Assembly: GCA_027924585.1 (NCBI GenBank)
Contig: BSBM01000123.1
Coordinates: forward strand, 13,828,001-13,892,000
Length of the DNA: 64,000 bases
Direction: 5' to 3'
Source: Larix kaempferi
Lineage: Eukaryota > Streptophyta > Pinopsida > Pinales > Pinaceae
Shown: positions 10,960 to 22,977 of the stretch, one piece after another
Layout of the letters: each line of letters starts with the position of its first letter
How positions within the stretch are numbered: the stretch's first letter is position 1
Translations under genes and position numbers: made by a program
Notes under the pieces: generated by a model
The model's input: only the letters and a program-made list of their open reading frames with translations
Told to the model about the DNA's origin: nothing
The model's database searches: none

Positions 10960-12813
10960 TTACTGTTTCTTTCCTTCTAAAATATCCTTACTCGCTTTGG
11001 ACTGCGCCTTTGAGATAAAGGAATGCCGACCTCTACCTTTAGCCGACTGGATCCTGCCTCTCCCAAGACCCCCAAAGGATTTTTTAAAGATAGAGCGAAG
11101 GAAATAACCAGAATCATTGGATTCATATGGGGAAGACGTAATTTCTTCCTCAGATAAGGGAGGGTCGGGATCAGGGTGGAGGGAAACCTCCTTCAACATC
11201 TCAGAGGGAGGTCCGATTAAGGGGGGGGAGTCGAAAGAAGCCTGGGAGAAATGGAAAGTTTCTTAAGACATTCGACCCAATCCAGTACCGACAGTGAAAC
11301 ATTATTCATAAAAATATTTATGGAAGGAGCGAGAGAGGATGAAGAAATAACAATGAAAGAATTCCCTTGTAGGTTCAGTGAAACTGGCTGACTCCCAGGG
11401 CCCTCCTCTGCAGTAGAATAAAAAGACCATCTTCCTGGTTGGTCTGTATGCCGGAGCGCTGATCGGTTCCTGAGGTGGCACTGGCCAACATGACATATCC
11501 TAAGAAGACTGTGATTCTCTTTCGAATCCCCACTCCTGCTGTGGGCGATTTCCATTTAAAGTCTTGCGCGGAAGCTTGCATTATGCAACAGGATGCTCGT
11601 ACTCATGACACCTACGCCATCGGAAAGGGACGTTCTCATAGTCCAACTTCTGTGTGTAAACAAAAGGGCCCCAACACATGTCCATATCTTCCACAAGAGC
11701 CTCCCTAACATTGATACTAACCAACAAACGAGCAACCTTCCTTTGTTTGGACTCCAAGAAAGATAAGTTTTCCTCTAGGAAGGTACCAAGAATGTTTCCA
11801 ATGTTTTTAAAATGCTCCTCAAACCGATAATGAAGAGGAAGGTCGAGAATATGAACCCACAAAGGGATTATGTCCATCCTTTCCCTGCTTGGATGAAAAA
11901 GGGGGTTCTAGGGTTTGATAAAAAATGGGGAATGATCCAGATTCCAATTCCTGCTCAAAACCCAATGTGCATGTTCGACCTGAAGAAATTTGAAGGCAAA
12001 CCAATTTATTGTAAGAGCCACCACCTTCGGAACATACCCAAGCTACTCCTTCCAGTACTCCTCTACCCATCCAACCACAGTCCGTAAGGCGAAAGAGCTC
12101 CCATAAATCCGACAAAAAAGGTCTGGTTGGCCATTAGTAAAACCATGTGAAAGCCGATTTCTTCACCTAAGGTGTAGTTAGGCCCCTTCCCTTTCGACTT
12201 CAACCATTGTCTCCTGTTCCTTTTCCTTAAATAAATTTTGAACCATTCCTCCACAGGGACCTGTTTAGATTCAAAGCTTGAATCCTTACTTGAAAGAGGG
12301 CTAGGGAAACCTCTATGTTCTATATCCCCAAAGAAATCTGTTGGAAAACCAGGATCAAACTGCTGCACAGATCCTAAGACTGAGCCCCATTGTCACTCCA
12401 AAAGAACTCCCCACGACCTGCTTGAATCTCGCCAACATCCCGTCCCGAAACCTTCTCGAAACCCTGGCTAAGAAAAAAAACCTAACGAAATGGCTTGAGA
12501 AGAAGGAAAAATATTTTTAAGACCTGAAAGGCCCAAATATATCCCCCAGCGAATCAAGGAGAAAACCTTCGTAAAAAACCGACAAGAAGGGTACCCCATG
12601 TTCCGAAAACAGTGAAGAATGAAGGTTGAAAAAGTTTGTGGGAGAAAAATCGGAAACGAAAGGGGGTGGAGGGATAGATCCAGGCATTATACCCACATTC
12701 CTATCCAGGAACAAAGCTCCCACCTCAGGCTGTTGAACTCCACCTGGCGATAACCAAATGTCGCCCTCCTCCAGGTGGTCGCTGGAATAGTCAACCGAAT
12801 CGTCATACGCCAT
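10960..12813 (-). pseudogene. L1 ORF1 (DUF4283 nucleic-acid-binding protein)
   Basis: ATG at 12813 starts MAYDDSVDYSSDHLEEGDIW, present in all three copies. The middle part (about 12370-11581, in three frames) matches the DUF4283 region of plant L1 ORF1: NQTFFVGFMGALSPYGLWLD, IIPLWVHILDLPLHY, GTFLEEN, then KLDYENVPFRWRRCHEYEH, a degraded zinc-knuckle start. The C-terminal part (11199-10960) is Ser/Pro and Gly/Arg rich. ORF1 proteins of L1 bind element RNA. Several stops and frameshifts break it. ORF2 begins about 47 bp downstream of the ORF1 end. Confidence 0.8.
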
Positions 12814-13105
12814 TGTCAGGGAAAAACCAAATAATCCGCAGTAAAAAATACCCCAGAGTAAAAAAATGGGGGTAAAAAGGAAACAGTTAGTAAAAGGCAC
12901 TGACAAACATCGTAAGAAGAAAGGATAAACCCTCAAGAAAACTAAAAACGGAACCACCCGCGACTTAGTCAACCTGCAACAAAAGTTAGTAGCAAGCCTC
13001 GGTACCTCTGCAAACCTTCGGAAGACTAGCCGCCGAAAAACCTCCGTCTGCAAACCCTAGCCGCTAACCCTCTCCGCTCCATCGCACCTCCCCCAATCAA
13101 GACCA

Positions 13106-13383
13106 ACAATGCATTTATGCACACTAATATCATTTTGAATGGTGAAATTATAAACCATTCATGCACCTTGTAACTTGTTGATTTTTCTCCTCTTGGTGTC
13201 CGTCATGTATCAACACTATGAAAAATTCTTGTGTGTACTCTTGTACAGTCTCTTAATTTTTCTTAATAGTCCTGATATATTGAAACAATGTTCACTTATA
13301 ATCCAATGGAAATAATTTCTCATGCATTTTCACAACTATATTGTTCAAAGTGTTATTCTCCTATTTTTCATTATGTACTTGCT
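13106..13383 (-). pseudogene. Gypsy gag flank, array copy 1 (includes TSD)
   Basis: Starts with the second copy of the target duplication (13106-13116). The remaining 267 bp are not L1; they are Gypsy gag (minus strand) and are almost identical to 18647-18923 and 25134-25405. It ends abruptly at about 13381, where L1 copy 2 begins inside ORF2. Confidence 0.85.
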
Positions 13384-13569
13384 AAATAAGTTCATCTTCC
13401 TTATCACTGAGACGAATTTGCGCTCTATTGAGATCTGTAAAGTATCTGGTGAGTTCGAGTTCATCAACTTCATTTAGTCCTAGAGTGTTAACCGGTCTCC
13501 AGGATTGAGACCACGGAAGTCTTAATAAGGGATCAACAAGCTCATATTAAAAAACAAAACCCTTTTGCC

Positions 13570-13782
13570 TTAGGGAATCCACTGTCTGATCGGGCAGAAA
13601 GTGTTGTTGAATCCCTTCCTTCCATTTCCAATGTTCCATACCAGATTATTTTCAATTACTTGGAAGGATGAAACAACTGCTTTCCATATCACATAACCTC
13701 TTACGTGAGACTTCCCAGGATTTCTAACCCAATATTCAATAGAATGCAAAGCTATGTATTTTGAGTAAGCACCTGAGTCCAT
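13570..13782 (-). pseudogene. L1 copy 2: ORF2 segment after RT
   Basis: SKYIALHSIEYWVRNPGKSH and NNLVWNIGNGRK as in copy 1, then a deletion removes the RIKEDPW part and joins to NTFCPIRQW. Shares the frameshift before SKYIAL with copies 1 and 3. Confidence 0.8.
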
Positions 13783-13900
13783 AGACTATCAGATTTTAGC
13801 AATATCCATCCACCTTTTGCTTCGAGGGATTTTGAGAAAAGAAATATATTCTTCAACCCCCATCCACCCAAATATTTTGGGATGGCTAACCTTTCCCACC

Positions 13901-15401
13901 TTACCCAAGGAATAAAAAAAAGTCCTCTTTACCACTCCACAAAAAGCGGAAACAAATCTTCCGAGTTGCTTCCAGAATGCCTTTTGGGATCCAAGACAGG
14001 GACATCCAATATACAGGGATAGATTCCAGAACTAACTTAACCAAAACTAAACGCCCTGTCCAGGAAATCCATTTGTGACTCCACACCTTCAATCTCTTTT
14101 CCAGCTTTTCTAGCAACCACTTCCAATCCCGTTTTTTATAATCATTAGGTTTTAGACTAAAACCCAAATATTTCAGACCTTCTTGCAAAGGAATGTGGTT
14201 AAAAGGAAAAATTCTATTTAAGGATAGCATCTCCTCCTCACTAAGAATATTTATAGAAAGAGTAGACTTCCCAGCATTGATTTCCATCCTAGTAGCCTTT
14301 GAGAAGAGTTCAAGAATCGCCTGCAACTTGGATGCATCCCTTTCCGAACCAGAGCAGAAGATAAGCACATCATCTACAAAGAGTAAATGAGTTATATAGA
14401 GATCCTGTGAGATCTGGATGCCCCTTTAAGAGCCCTGACTTTTGGCTTCCCTCATAGCTCGACTCAAAACCTCCTCCACCAAAAGAAACAAGAGGGGAGA
14501 CAAATGACACCCTTGTCTAAGACCCCTTTCAGAATGAAAGAAAGGAGATGTTACCCCATTAATTGGCACTGAGAATGAAATAGTAGTGATGCACCTCATA
14601 ATACACCTGATGAAACCAATATCAAAACCAAGATGAGTGAGTAGTAATCGAATATACAACCAACTCACTTTATCATAGGCCTTAGATAAATCAATTTTAA
14701 GAATTGCCCCCTAGATTTTCTTGGTTTTGATACTGTGCAAACCCCCTGAGCTACACCGATTGCTTGATGAATCTGACGACCCTCCAAAAAACCAAAATTT
14801 TGAAATATGGTTTGAAAGAATAGCCTTGATACTTCTAGGAATAATTTTAGTGATCACCTTGTAGATGCAATTACATAAGGAAATGGGCAAAAAATCATTC
14901 AGGGAAGAGGGATAATCGGTTTTTGGAATCAGATCTATAAAAGTTGAATTGAAACTTGCAGGGATTCTTCCCGTTTGTCTGGAGTCTTCTACTACTTTCA
15001 GAATATCTACACCAAGGAAATCATAGATCTCTTGGAAAAATTCAATCACCCAGACATTAGGACCCAGGATTTTTTCTTTCTGGAAACTAAACAAGACTTC
15101 TTTCCAACTCTTCTTCAGTGTTTTCTTCCATCATATTTCGGTTGTCTGCTTCTTCCACGAAATGAGGGAAAAATTGGGCCAGCCTGATGAACTCTTCAAT
15201 AGTATCCAAATTGTTAGCTTTAAAAAGATCCTGGAAGTGATTCACTCCAACCCTAGGCATACCTTCAAAAGTGGTTTGACTCTCCCCTTGAGAATTGTCC
15301 AGGCTCCAAATAGTATTGGAAGATTTCCTGCCTTTGGCGTAGGCATGAAAGAATTTTGTATTTTCATCACCTCTTTCCAGCCAGATAGACCTACTCTTCA
15401 A
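13901..15401 (-). pseudogene. L1 copy 2: reverse transcriptase
   Basis: RT blocks in three frames: 15401-15087 (linker), 15094-14711 (DFLPISLCNCIYKVITKII), 14668-14426 (SWLYIRLLLTHLGFD, GLRQGCHLSPLLFLL) and 14368-13901 (after the active site, LKYLGFSLKPNDYKK, KVWSHKWIS). A TAA codon at 14426-14428 replaces a Leu codon that is intact in copy 1; the same change is present in both RT segments of copy 3. Confidence 0.88.
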
Positions 15402-15566
15402 TCTTCAGGTCTCTTCGTTTTCCAGTAAAAGGGAGTTCCTTCTTCCTTCCAGTCTGACCAAATTTTCTTTTGATTCCAAAGTCGGTAATCCCCCTCCTTC
15501 TTCCTCATAGATTTTGGAGAGGACTTCCTCTATCTGCTTTAAATCCCGATCCTCCCTTTGTCTTTT

Positions 15567-16450
15567 TTACATATCCCAAGATTTAATAGGACCCTTCAAT
15601 CTGTTGATGTTCGCTACAAACTGAAAGGCAGCAGAGAGAGGGTCCCCCTGATTGAAAGGTACCCAAAGAGTTTTTATCAAAATGATAAAAAACTCATCTT
15701 TAAACCAAATTTTGTTGAATTTTAGGGGGCTAGGAGGCTTATCCAGACCTTTCTTCAATTCAATATAGATGGGTAAATGATTAGAAAAACATCCACTACC
15801 AATCCATTGTTTGATATGAAAAAATATGTCCACCAACTTTTCAACAACCAGAAACCTGTCCAATCTTTTTGCAACTCTGTTTTCACCTGTTCTGTTGTTT
15901 TTCCAAGTTGGTTTGATTTTGATGGGTTCTAAGTCAATCAAGTTCCTTTCATCCAAATTCTGGGTGAAAAAACCAATTAAGTTGTCTACTAATGCATGAA
16001 GCCCCCAGACTTCCGCTTCCCCAACGAAAAATTAAGATCTCCACCCATAATCACCAAATCACCTCTTAGCAAAACAATTTTGAATAATGATTCCTAGAAG
16101 GGATTCCTATTTTGATAAGGCCCATAAACATTAATAATAGTTATATCCTTACCTAGATCCATATCTGAGATGGTCATACCTATAACAGAGTCCATCCCCC
16201 ACATATTAGAAACCTTCATAGTTATTTCATTCCAACCTAGAGCCAGACCTCCAGACCTACCTCTGGCATCCAAAGCCTCAAAAATCCATCCCGGAAACCA
16301 ACTCTCCAACCGAGCTTTAACCTCATCCCCTACTCCCATTGTTTCTTGAAGTAAAATTACATAAGGGAATTCAATACTGACCACCCTCTTGAGTTTAGAT
16401 CTTTTGGGGGGACCTGTTAAACCCCTAGAGTTGAAAGACATCACTTTCAT
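15567..16450 (-). pseudogene. L1 copy 2: endonuclease
   Basis: ATG at 16450, MKVMSFNSRGLTGPPKRS (the family Cys after Asn is Ser here). QETMG and NVYGPYQNR are present; a frame break follows at about 16094. The second half (15956-15567) has RLDRFLV and KQWIGSGCFSNHLPI. Confidence 0.85.
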
Positions 16451-16519
16451 TTGCGACCCTTCTTCTGGGTTTGCACTGGTCTAAGCGCCCTTTCGATTTA
16501 CTGTTTATTTCCTTCTAAA

Positions 16520-18354
16520 ATATCCTTACTCGTTTTGGACTGCGCCTTTGAGATAAAGGACTACCGACCTCTACCTTTAGCCGACTGGATCCTGCCTTTC
16601 CCAAGACCCCCAAATGATTTTTTGGAGATAGAGCGAAGGAAATAACCAGAATCATTGGATTCAGATGGCAAAGTTGTAATTTCTTCCTCGGACAAGGGAG
16701 GGTCGGGATCAAGGTGGAGGGAAACCCCCTTCAACATCTCAGAGGGAGGTCGGATTAAGGGGGGGGGAGCCAAAAGAAGTATGGGAGAAATGGAAAGTTT
16801 CTTAAGACATTCGACCCAATCCAGTCCCAACAGTGAAACATTATTCGTAAACAAATTTATGGAAGGAGTGAGAGAGGGTGAAGAAATACCCATGAAAGAA
16901 TTCCCTTGTAGGTTCTGTGAAACTGGATGACTCCCAGGGCCCTCCTCTGGAATAGAATAAAAGAGACCTTCTTCCCGGTAGGTCTCTAACGCTGGAGCGC
17001 TGATTGGTTCCTGAGGTGGCACTGGCCGACATGACGTATCCTGAGCAGACTGCGGTTCTCTTTCCAAACCCCCCTCCTGCTGTGGGCAATTTCCATTTAA
17101 AGTATTGAGAGGAAGCTTGCATTATGCAATAAGATGCCTGTACTCATGAAACCTACAACATCGGAAAGGGACGTTCTCATAGTCCAACTTCTGTGTGTAA
17201 ACATCAGGGCCCCATCACATGTCCATCTCTTCCACAAGGCCCTCCCTGACATTGATACTAACCAACAAACGAGCAACCTTCCTTTGTTTGGACTCCATGA
17301 AAGATAAGTTTTCCTCTAGGAAGGTACCAAGAATGTTTCCAATGTTTTTAAAATGCTCCTCATACCAATAATGAAGAGGAAGGCCGAGAAGATGAACCCA
17401 CAAAGGGATTATATCCATCCTTTCCATACTCGCATCAAAAATGGGTTTCTAGGGTTTGATAAAAAATGGGGAATGATCCAAATTCCAATTCCTGCTCAAA
17501 ACCCAATGCGCATGTTCGAACTAAAGAAATTTGAAGGCAAACCAATTTCTTGTGAGAGCCACCACCTTTGTAACATAACCAAGATGCTCCTTCCAGTTCT
17601 CCTCTACCCATCCAACCACAGTCTGTAAGGCGAAAGAGCTCCCATAAACCCGACAAAAAAGGTCTGGTTGGCCATCAGTAAAACCATGTGAAAGCCGATT
17701 TCTTCACCTAAGGTGTAGTTAGGTCCCTTCCCTTTGGACTTCAACCATCGTCTCCTCTTCCTTTTCCTTAAATAAATTTCTAACCATTCCTCCACAAGGA
17801 CCTGTCTAGATTCAAAGCTTGAATCCTTACTTGAAAGAGGGCTAGGGAAACCTCTATGTTCTATATCCCAAAGGAAATCCACTGGAAAACTAGAATCAAA
17901 TTGTTGCACAGATCCTAAGACTGAGCTCCCTTCTGACTGCAAAAGACCTCCCCATGACCTTCTTGAATCTGGCCAACATCCCATACCGAAACCTTCTCGA
18001 AACCCTGGCTAAGAAAACAAACCTAACGAAATGGATTGAGAAGAAGGTAGAAGATTTTTAAGACCTGAAAGGCCCCAATATCCCCCCCAGCAAATCAACG
18101 AGAAAAACTTCATAAAAAACCAATGAGAAGGGTACCCCATGTTCCGGAACCGATGAAGAATGAAGGTTCAAAAATTTTGTGGGAGAAAAACTAGAAACGA
18201 AAGGGGGTGGAGGGATACATCCAGGCGTTATACCCACATTCCTATCTGGGCACAGAGCTCCCACCTTAGGCCATCGAACTCCAACTCGCGATACCCCAAT
18301 GTCGCCCTCCTCCAAGTGGTCGCTGGAATAGTCAACCGGATTTTCATACGCCAT
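16520..18354 (-). pseudogene. L1 copy 2: ORF1
   Basis: ATG at 18354 (MAYENPVDYSSDHLEEGDIG). DUF4283 pieces at 17984-17604 and 17427-17215 (IIPLWVHLLGLPLHY, GTFLEEN), C-terminal Ser/Pro-rich part at 17067-16561. Frameshifted at several places, as in copy 1. Confidence 0.8.
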
Positions 18355-18646
18355 TGTCAGGGAAAAACCAAATAATCCGCAATAAAAAATACCCCAGAGT
18401 AAAAAAATGGGGGTAAAAGGGAAACAATTAGTAAAAAGCACTGACAAACATCGTAAGAAGAAAAGAGAAACCCTCGAGAAAACTAAAAACGGAACCACAT
18501 GCAACTTAGTCAACCCGCAACAAAAGTTAGTAGCAAGCCTCGGTACCTCTGCAAACCTTCGGAAGACTAGCCATCTAAAAACCTCCGTCTGCAAACCCTA
18601 TCCGCTAACCCTCGCCGCTCCATCGCACCTCCCCCAATTGAGATTG

Positions 18647-18923
18647 ACAATGCATTTATGCACACTAATATCATATTGAATGGTGAAATTATAAACCGTT
18701 CATGCACCTTGTAACTTGTTGATTTTTCTCCTCTTGGTGTCCGTCATGTAACAACACTATGAAAAATTCTTGTGTGTACTCTTGTACTTCTCTTTCCTTT
18801 TTCTTAATAGTCCTGATATATTGAAACAATGTTCACTTATAATCCAATGGCAATAATTTCTCATGCATTTTCACAGCTATATTGTTCAAAGTTCCATTCT
18901 CCTATTTTTCATTATGTACTTTT
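18647..18923 (-). pseudogene. Gypsy gag flank, array copy 2
   Basis: Begins ACAATGCATTT and repeats 13106-13383 with few differences. It breaks off at 'attatgtactt' and joins the same interior L1 position (caaataagttc) as in the first junction. An identical non-homologous join found twice means one junction was copied, not two insertions. Confidence 0.88.
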
Positions 18924-19045
18924 CAAATAAGTTCATCTTCCTTATCACTGAGATGAATTTGGGATCTGTTGAGATCTGTAAAGTATCTGGTGAGTTCGAT
19001 TTCATCAGCTTCATTCAGGCCTAGAGAGTTAACCGGTCTCAAGGC

Positions 19046-20686
19046 TTAAGACCACGGAAGTCTTAATAAGGGATCAACAAGCTGATATAAAAAAACAAAA
19101 CCCCTTTGCCTCAGGGAATCCACTGTCTGATCGGGCATACAGTGTTGTTGAACACCCCCTACCCAAGGGTCTTCTCTGATTCTTACCTGCCTTCCATTTC
19201 CAATGTTCCATACCAGATTATTTTCAATTACTTGGAAGGATGAAACAACTGCTTTCCACATCACATAACCTCTTACGTGAGACTTCCCAGGATTTCGAAC
19301 CCAATATTCAATAGATTGCAAAGCTATGTATTTTGAGAAAGCACCTGAGTCCATAGACTATCAGATTTTAGCAATATCCATCCACCTTTTGCTGGGAGGG
19401 ATTTTGAGACAAGAAATATATTCTTCAACCCCCATCCACCCAAATATTTTGGGATGGCTAACGTTTCCCACCTTACCCAAGGCGTAACAAAAATGTCCTC
19501 TTTACCACTCCACAAAAAGCGGAAACAAATCTTTCGAGCTGCTTCCAGAATGCCTTTTGGTATCCAAGACAGGGACATCCAATATACAGGGATAGATTCC
19601 AGAACTAACTTAACCAAAACCAAACGCCGTGCCCAGGAAATCCATTTATGACTCCACACCTTCAATCTCTTTTCCATATTTTCTAGCAAGCACTTCCAAT
19701 CCCGTTTTTTATAATCATTAGGTTTTAGATTAAAACCCAAATATTTCAGACCTTCTTGTAAAGGAATGTGGTTAAAAAGAAAAATTATATTTAAGGATAG
19801 CATCTTCTCCTCACTAAGAATATTTATAGAAAGAGTAGACTTCGTAGCATTGATTTCCATCCCAGTAGCCTTTGAGAAGAGTTCAAGAATTGCCCGCAAC
19901 TTGGATGCATCCCTTTCCGAACCATAACAAAAGATAAGCACATCATCTACAAAGAGTAAATGAGTTATATAGAGATCCTATGAGATCTGGATGCCCCTTT
20001 AAGAGCCCTAACTTTTGGCTTCCCTGATAGCTCGACTCAAACCCTCCTCCACCAAAAGAAACAAGAGGGGAGACAAAGGACACCCTTGTCTAAGACCTCT
20101 TTCAGAATGAAAGGAAGGAGATGTTTCCCCATTAATTAGCACCGAGAATGAAAGAGTAGTGATGCAACTCATAATACACCTGATGAAACCAATATCAAAA
20201 CCAAGATGAGTGAGTAGTAATCGAATATACAACCAACTCACTTTATCATAGGCCTTAGATAAATCAATTTTAAGAATTGCCCCCTTCATTTTCTTGGTTT
20301 TGATACTGTGCAAACGCTCCTAAGCTACACCGATTACTTGATGAATCTGATGACCCTCCAGAAAACCAAATTGTTTTCCCTGAAATATGGTTTGAAAGAA
20401 TAACCTTGATACTTCTAGGAATAATTTTAGTGATCACCTTGTAGATGCAATTACATAAGGAAATGGGCCTAAAAACATTTAGGGAAGAGAGAGAATAAGT
20501 TTTTGGAATCAGATCTTCAAAAGTTGAATCGAAACTTGCAGGGATTCTGCCCGTTTGTCTGGAGTCTTCTACTACTTTCAGAATATCTACTCCAAGGAAA
20601 TCATAGATCTCTTGGAAAAATTCAATCGCCCAGCCATCGGGACCCAAGCTTTTTTCTTTCTGGAAACTAAACAAGACTTCTTTCAA
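19046..20686 (-). pseudogene. L1 copy 3: RT region, first segment
   Basis: Frames 20686-20270 (FQEIYDFLGVDILKVVEDS, PISLCNCIYKVITKII), 20313-20008 (KIDLSKAYDKVSW, GLRQGCPLS), 19941-19324 (EINATKSTLS, LKYLGF, FLWSG) and 19354-19046 (SKYIALQSIEYW, RIREDPWVGG). Stop TAA at 19999-20001, same as copy 2. The Asp pair of FVDD is kept in the nucleotide sequence near 19940-19960. Confidence 0.85.
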
Positions 20687-20703
20687 CTCTTCTTCAGTGT
20701 TTT
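19667..20703. repeat. 1,037-bp tandem duplication, unit a
   Basis: Repeats head to tail at 20704-21740 within L1 copy 3. The junction at 20703 joins 'cagtgttttct' to 'cttttccat'; both ends share a short T/C-rich string, so microhomology may have been used. Confidence 0.88.
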
Positions 20704-21923
20704 CTCTTTTCCATCTTTTCTAGCAACCACTTCCAATCCCGTTTTTTATAATCATTAGGTTTTAGTTTAAAACCCAAATATTTCAAACCTTCTTGCAAAG
20801 GAATGTGGTTAAAAGGAAAAATTCTATTTAAGGATAGCATCTCCTCCTCACTAAGAAGATTTATAGAAAGAGTAGACTTCCCAGCATTGATTTCCATCCC
20901 AGTAGCCTTTGAAAAGAGTTCAAGAATGGCCCACAACTTGGATGCATCCCTTTCCGAACCAGAGCAGAAGATAAGCACATCATCTACAAAGAGTAAATGA
21001 GTTATATAGAGGTCTTGTGAGATCTGGATGCCCCTTTAAGAGCCTTGACTTTTGGCCTCCCTGATAGCTCGAATCAAACCCTCCTCCACCAAAAGAAACA
21101 AGAGGGGAGACAAAGGACACCCTTGTCTAAGACCTCTTTCAGCATGAAAGAAAGGAGATGTTGCCCCATTAATTAGCACCGAGAATGAAATAGTAGTGAT
21201 GCAGCTCATAATACACCTGATGAAACCAATATCAAAACCAAGATGAGTGAGTAGTAATCGAATATACAACCAACTCACTTTATCATAGGCCTTAGATAAA
21301 TCAATTTTAAGAATTGCCCCCTTCATTTTCTTGGTTTTGATACTATGCAAACCCTCTTGAGCTACACCGATTTCTTGATGAATCTGACGACCCTCCAGAA
21401 AACCAAATTGTTCCCCTGAAATATGGCTTGAAATAATAGCCTTGATACTTCTAGGAATAATTTTAGTGATCACCTTGTAGATGCAATTACATAAGGAAAT
21501 GGGCCTAAAATCATTCAAGGAAGAGGGAGAATAAGTTTTTGGAATCAGATCTATAAAAGTTGAATTGAAACTTGTACGGATTCTTCCCGTTTGTCTGGAG
21601 TCTTCTATTACTTTCAGAATATCTACTCCAAGGAAATCATAGATCTCTTGGATAAATTCAATCGCCCAGCCATCAGGACCCAGGCTTTTTTCTTTCTGGA
21701 AACTAAACAAGACTTCTTTCAACTCTTCTTCAGTGTTTTCTTCCATCATATTTTGGTTGTCTGCGTCTTGCACGAAATGAGGGAAAAGTTGGGCTAGCCT
21801 GATGACCTCTTCAATAGTAGCCAAATTGTTAGCTTTAAAAATATTCTGGAAGTGATTCACTCCAACCCTAGCCATACCTTCAAAAGTGGTTTGACTCTCC
21901 CTTGAGAATTGTCCAGGCTCCAA
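20694..21923 (-). pseudogene. L1 copy 3: RT region, second segment
   Basis: The longest surviving RT frame among the truncated copies: 295 codons at 21923-21036 covering the linker, NDFRPISLCNCIYKVITKII, FGFLEGRQIHQE, KIDLSKAYDKVSW and RGLRQGCPLSPLLFLL, ended by the shared TAA at 21036-21038. The part after the active site is at 20978-20694 and is cut by the duplication junction. Confidence 0.88.
20704..21740. repeat. 1,037-bp tandem duplication, unit b
   Basis: Second unit of the duplication. It differs from unit a by scattered substitutions, so it is not an assembly artefact of identical sequence. Confidence 0.88.
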
Positions 21924-22318
21924 ATAGTATTGGAAGACTTCCTGCCTTTGGCATAGGCATGACAGAATTTTGTATTTTCATCACCTCTTTCCAGCTAGAT
22001 AGCCCTACTCTTCAATCTCCATGTCTCTTCCTTTTCCAGTAAAAGGGAGTTCCTTCTTCCTTCCAGTCTGACCAAATTTTCTTTTGATTCCCAAGTCGGT
22101 AGTCCCCCTCCTTCTTCCTCATAAATTTTGGAGAGGACTTCCTCGATTTGCTTTAACTCCCTATCCTCCCTTTTTCTTTTTTACATAGCCCAAGATTTAA
22201 TAGGACCCTTCAGTCTGTTGATGTTTGCTACAAACTGAAAGGCGGCAGAGCGAGGGTCCCCCTGATTGAAAGGTACCCAAAGAGTTTTTATCAAATTGAT
22301 AAAAGACTCATCTTTAAG

Positions 22319-22930
22319 CTAAATTTTGTTGAATTTTAGGGGGCTAGGAGGCTTATCCAGACCTTTCTTCAATTCAATATAGATGGGTAAATGATCAGAA
22401 AAACATCCACTACCAATCCATTGTCTGATATGAAAAAATATGTCCACCAACTTTTCAGCAACCAGAAATCTGTCCAATCTTTTTGCAACTATGTTTTCAC
22501 CTATTATGTTGTTTTTCCAAGTTGGTTTGATTCTGATGGGTTCTAAGTCAATCAATTTCTTTTCATCCAAATTCTGGGTGAAAAAACCAATTAAGTTGTC
22601 TACTAATGCATGAAGCCCCCAGACTTCCGCTTGCCCCAACGAAAAATTAAGATCTCCACCCATAATCACCAAATCACCTCTTAGCAAAAAAATTTTGAAC
22701 AATAATTCCTAGAAGGGAATCCTATTTTTATAAGGCCCATAAACATTAATAATAGTTATATCTTCACCTAGATCCATATCCGAGATGGTCATACCTATAA
22801 TCTCATCCCCTACTCCCATTGTTTCTTGAAGTAAAATTACATAAGGGCGTTTAATGCTGACTACCCTCTTGAGTTCAGATCTTTTGGGGGGACCCGCTAA
22901 ACCCCTACAGTTGAAAGACATCACTTTCAT
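22319..22930 (-). pseudogene. L1 copy 3: endonuclease, internally deleted
   Basis: ATG at 22930, MKVMSFNCRGLAGPPKRS, then QETMGVGDE joined directly to IIGMTISDMDLGED; about 45 residues present in copies 1 and 2 are missing. GGDLNFSLG and IGSGCFSDHLPI are intact in the second half, the latter with the catalytic SDH. Confidence 0.87.
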
Positions 22931-22977
22931 TTGCGACCCTTCTTCTGCGTTTGCACTGCTCTAAGCACCCTTCCAAT

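Larger units (their letters stand above)
6431..13105 (-). mobile_element. Full-length L1-type LINE, copy 1
   Basis: A 6.7-kb plant L1 on the minus strand, bounded by the 11-bp target duplication ACAATGCATTT (6420-6430 and 13106-13116) and a short poly(A). In transcription order: about 290 bp of 5' UTR, ORF1 (12813-10960), ORF2 with endonuclease (from 10912), reverse transcriptase, zinc-binding region and RNase H (to 6776), then a 345-bp 3' UTR. ORF1 and ORF2 are both broken by stops and frameshifts. It is the only one of the three copies with the 3' third. Confidence 0.92.
13384..18646 (-). mobile_element. L1 LINE, copy 2, 3'-truncated
   Basis: A second copy of the same L1, collinear with 7807-13105 of copy 1. 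Its 5' end lies against the same ACAATGCATTT flank (18647). Its truncated edge at 13384 joins the Gypsy flank at a point inside ORF2 upstream of the zf-RVT module, so zf-RVT, RNase H, 3' UTR and poly(A) are all missing. The missing end is not a normal 5' truncation; it is the edge of a tandem duplication. Coding regions are broken. Confidence 0.9.
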
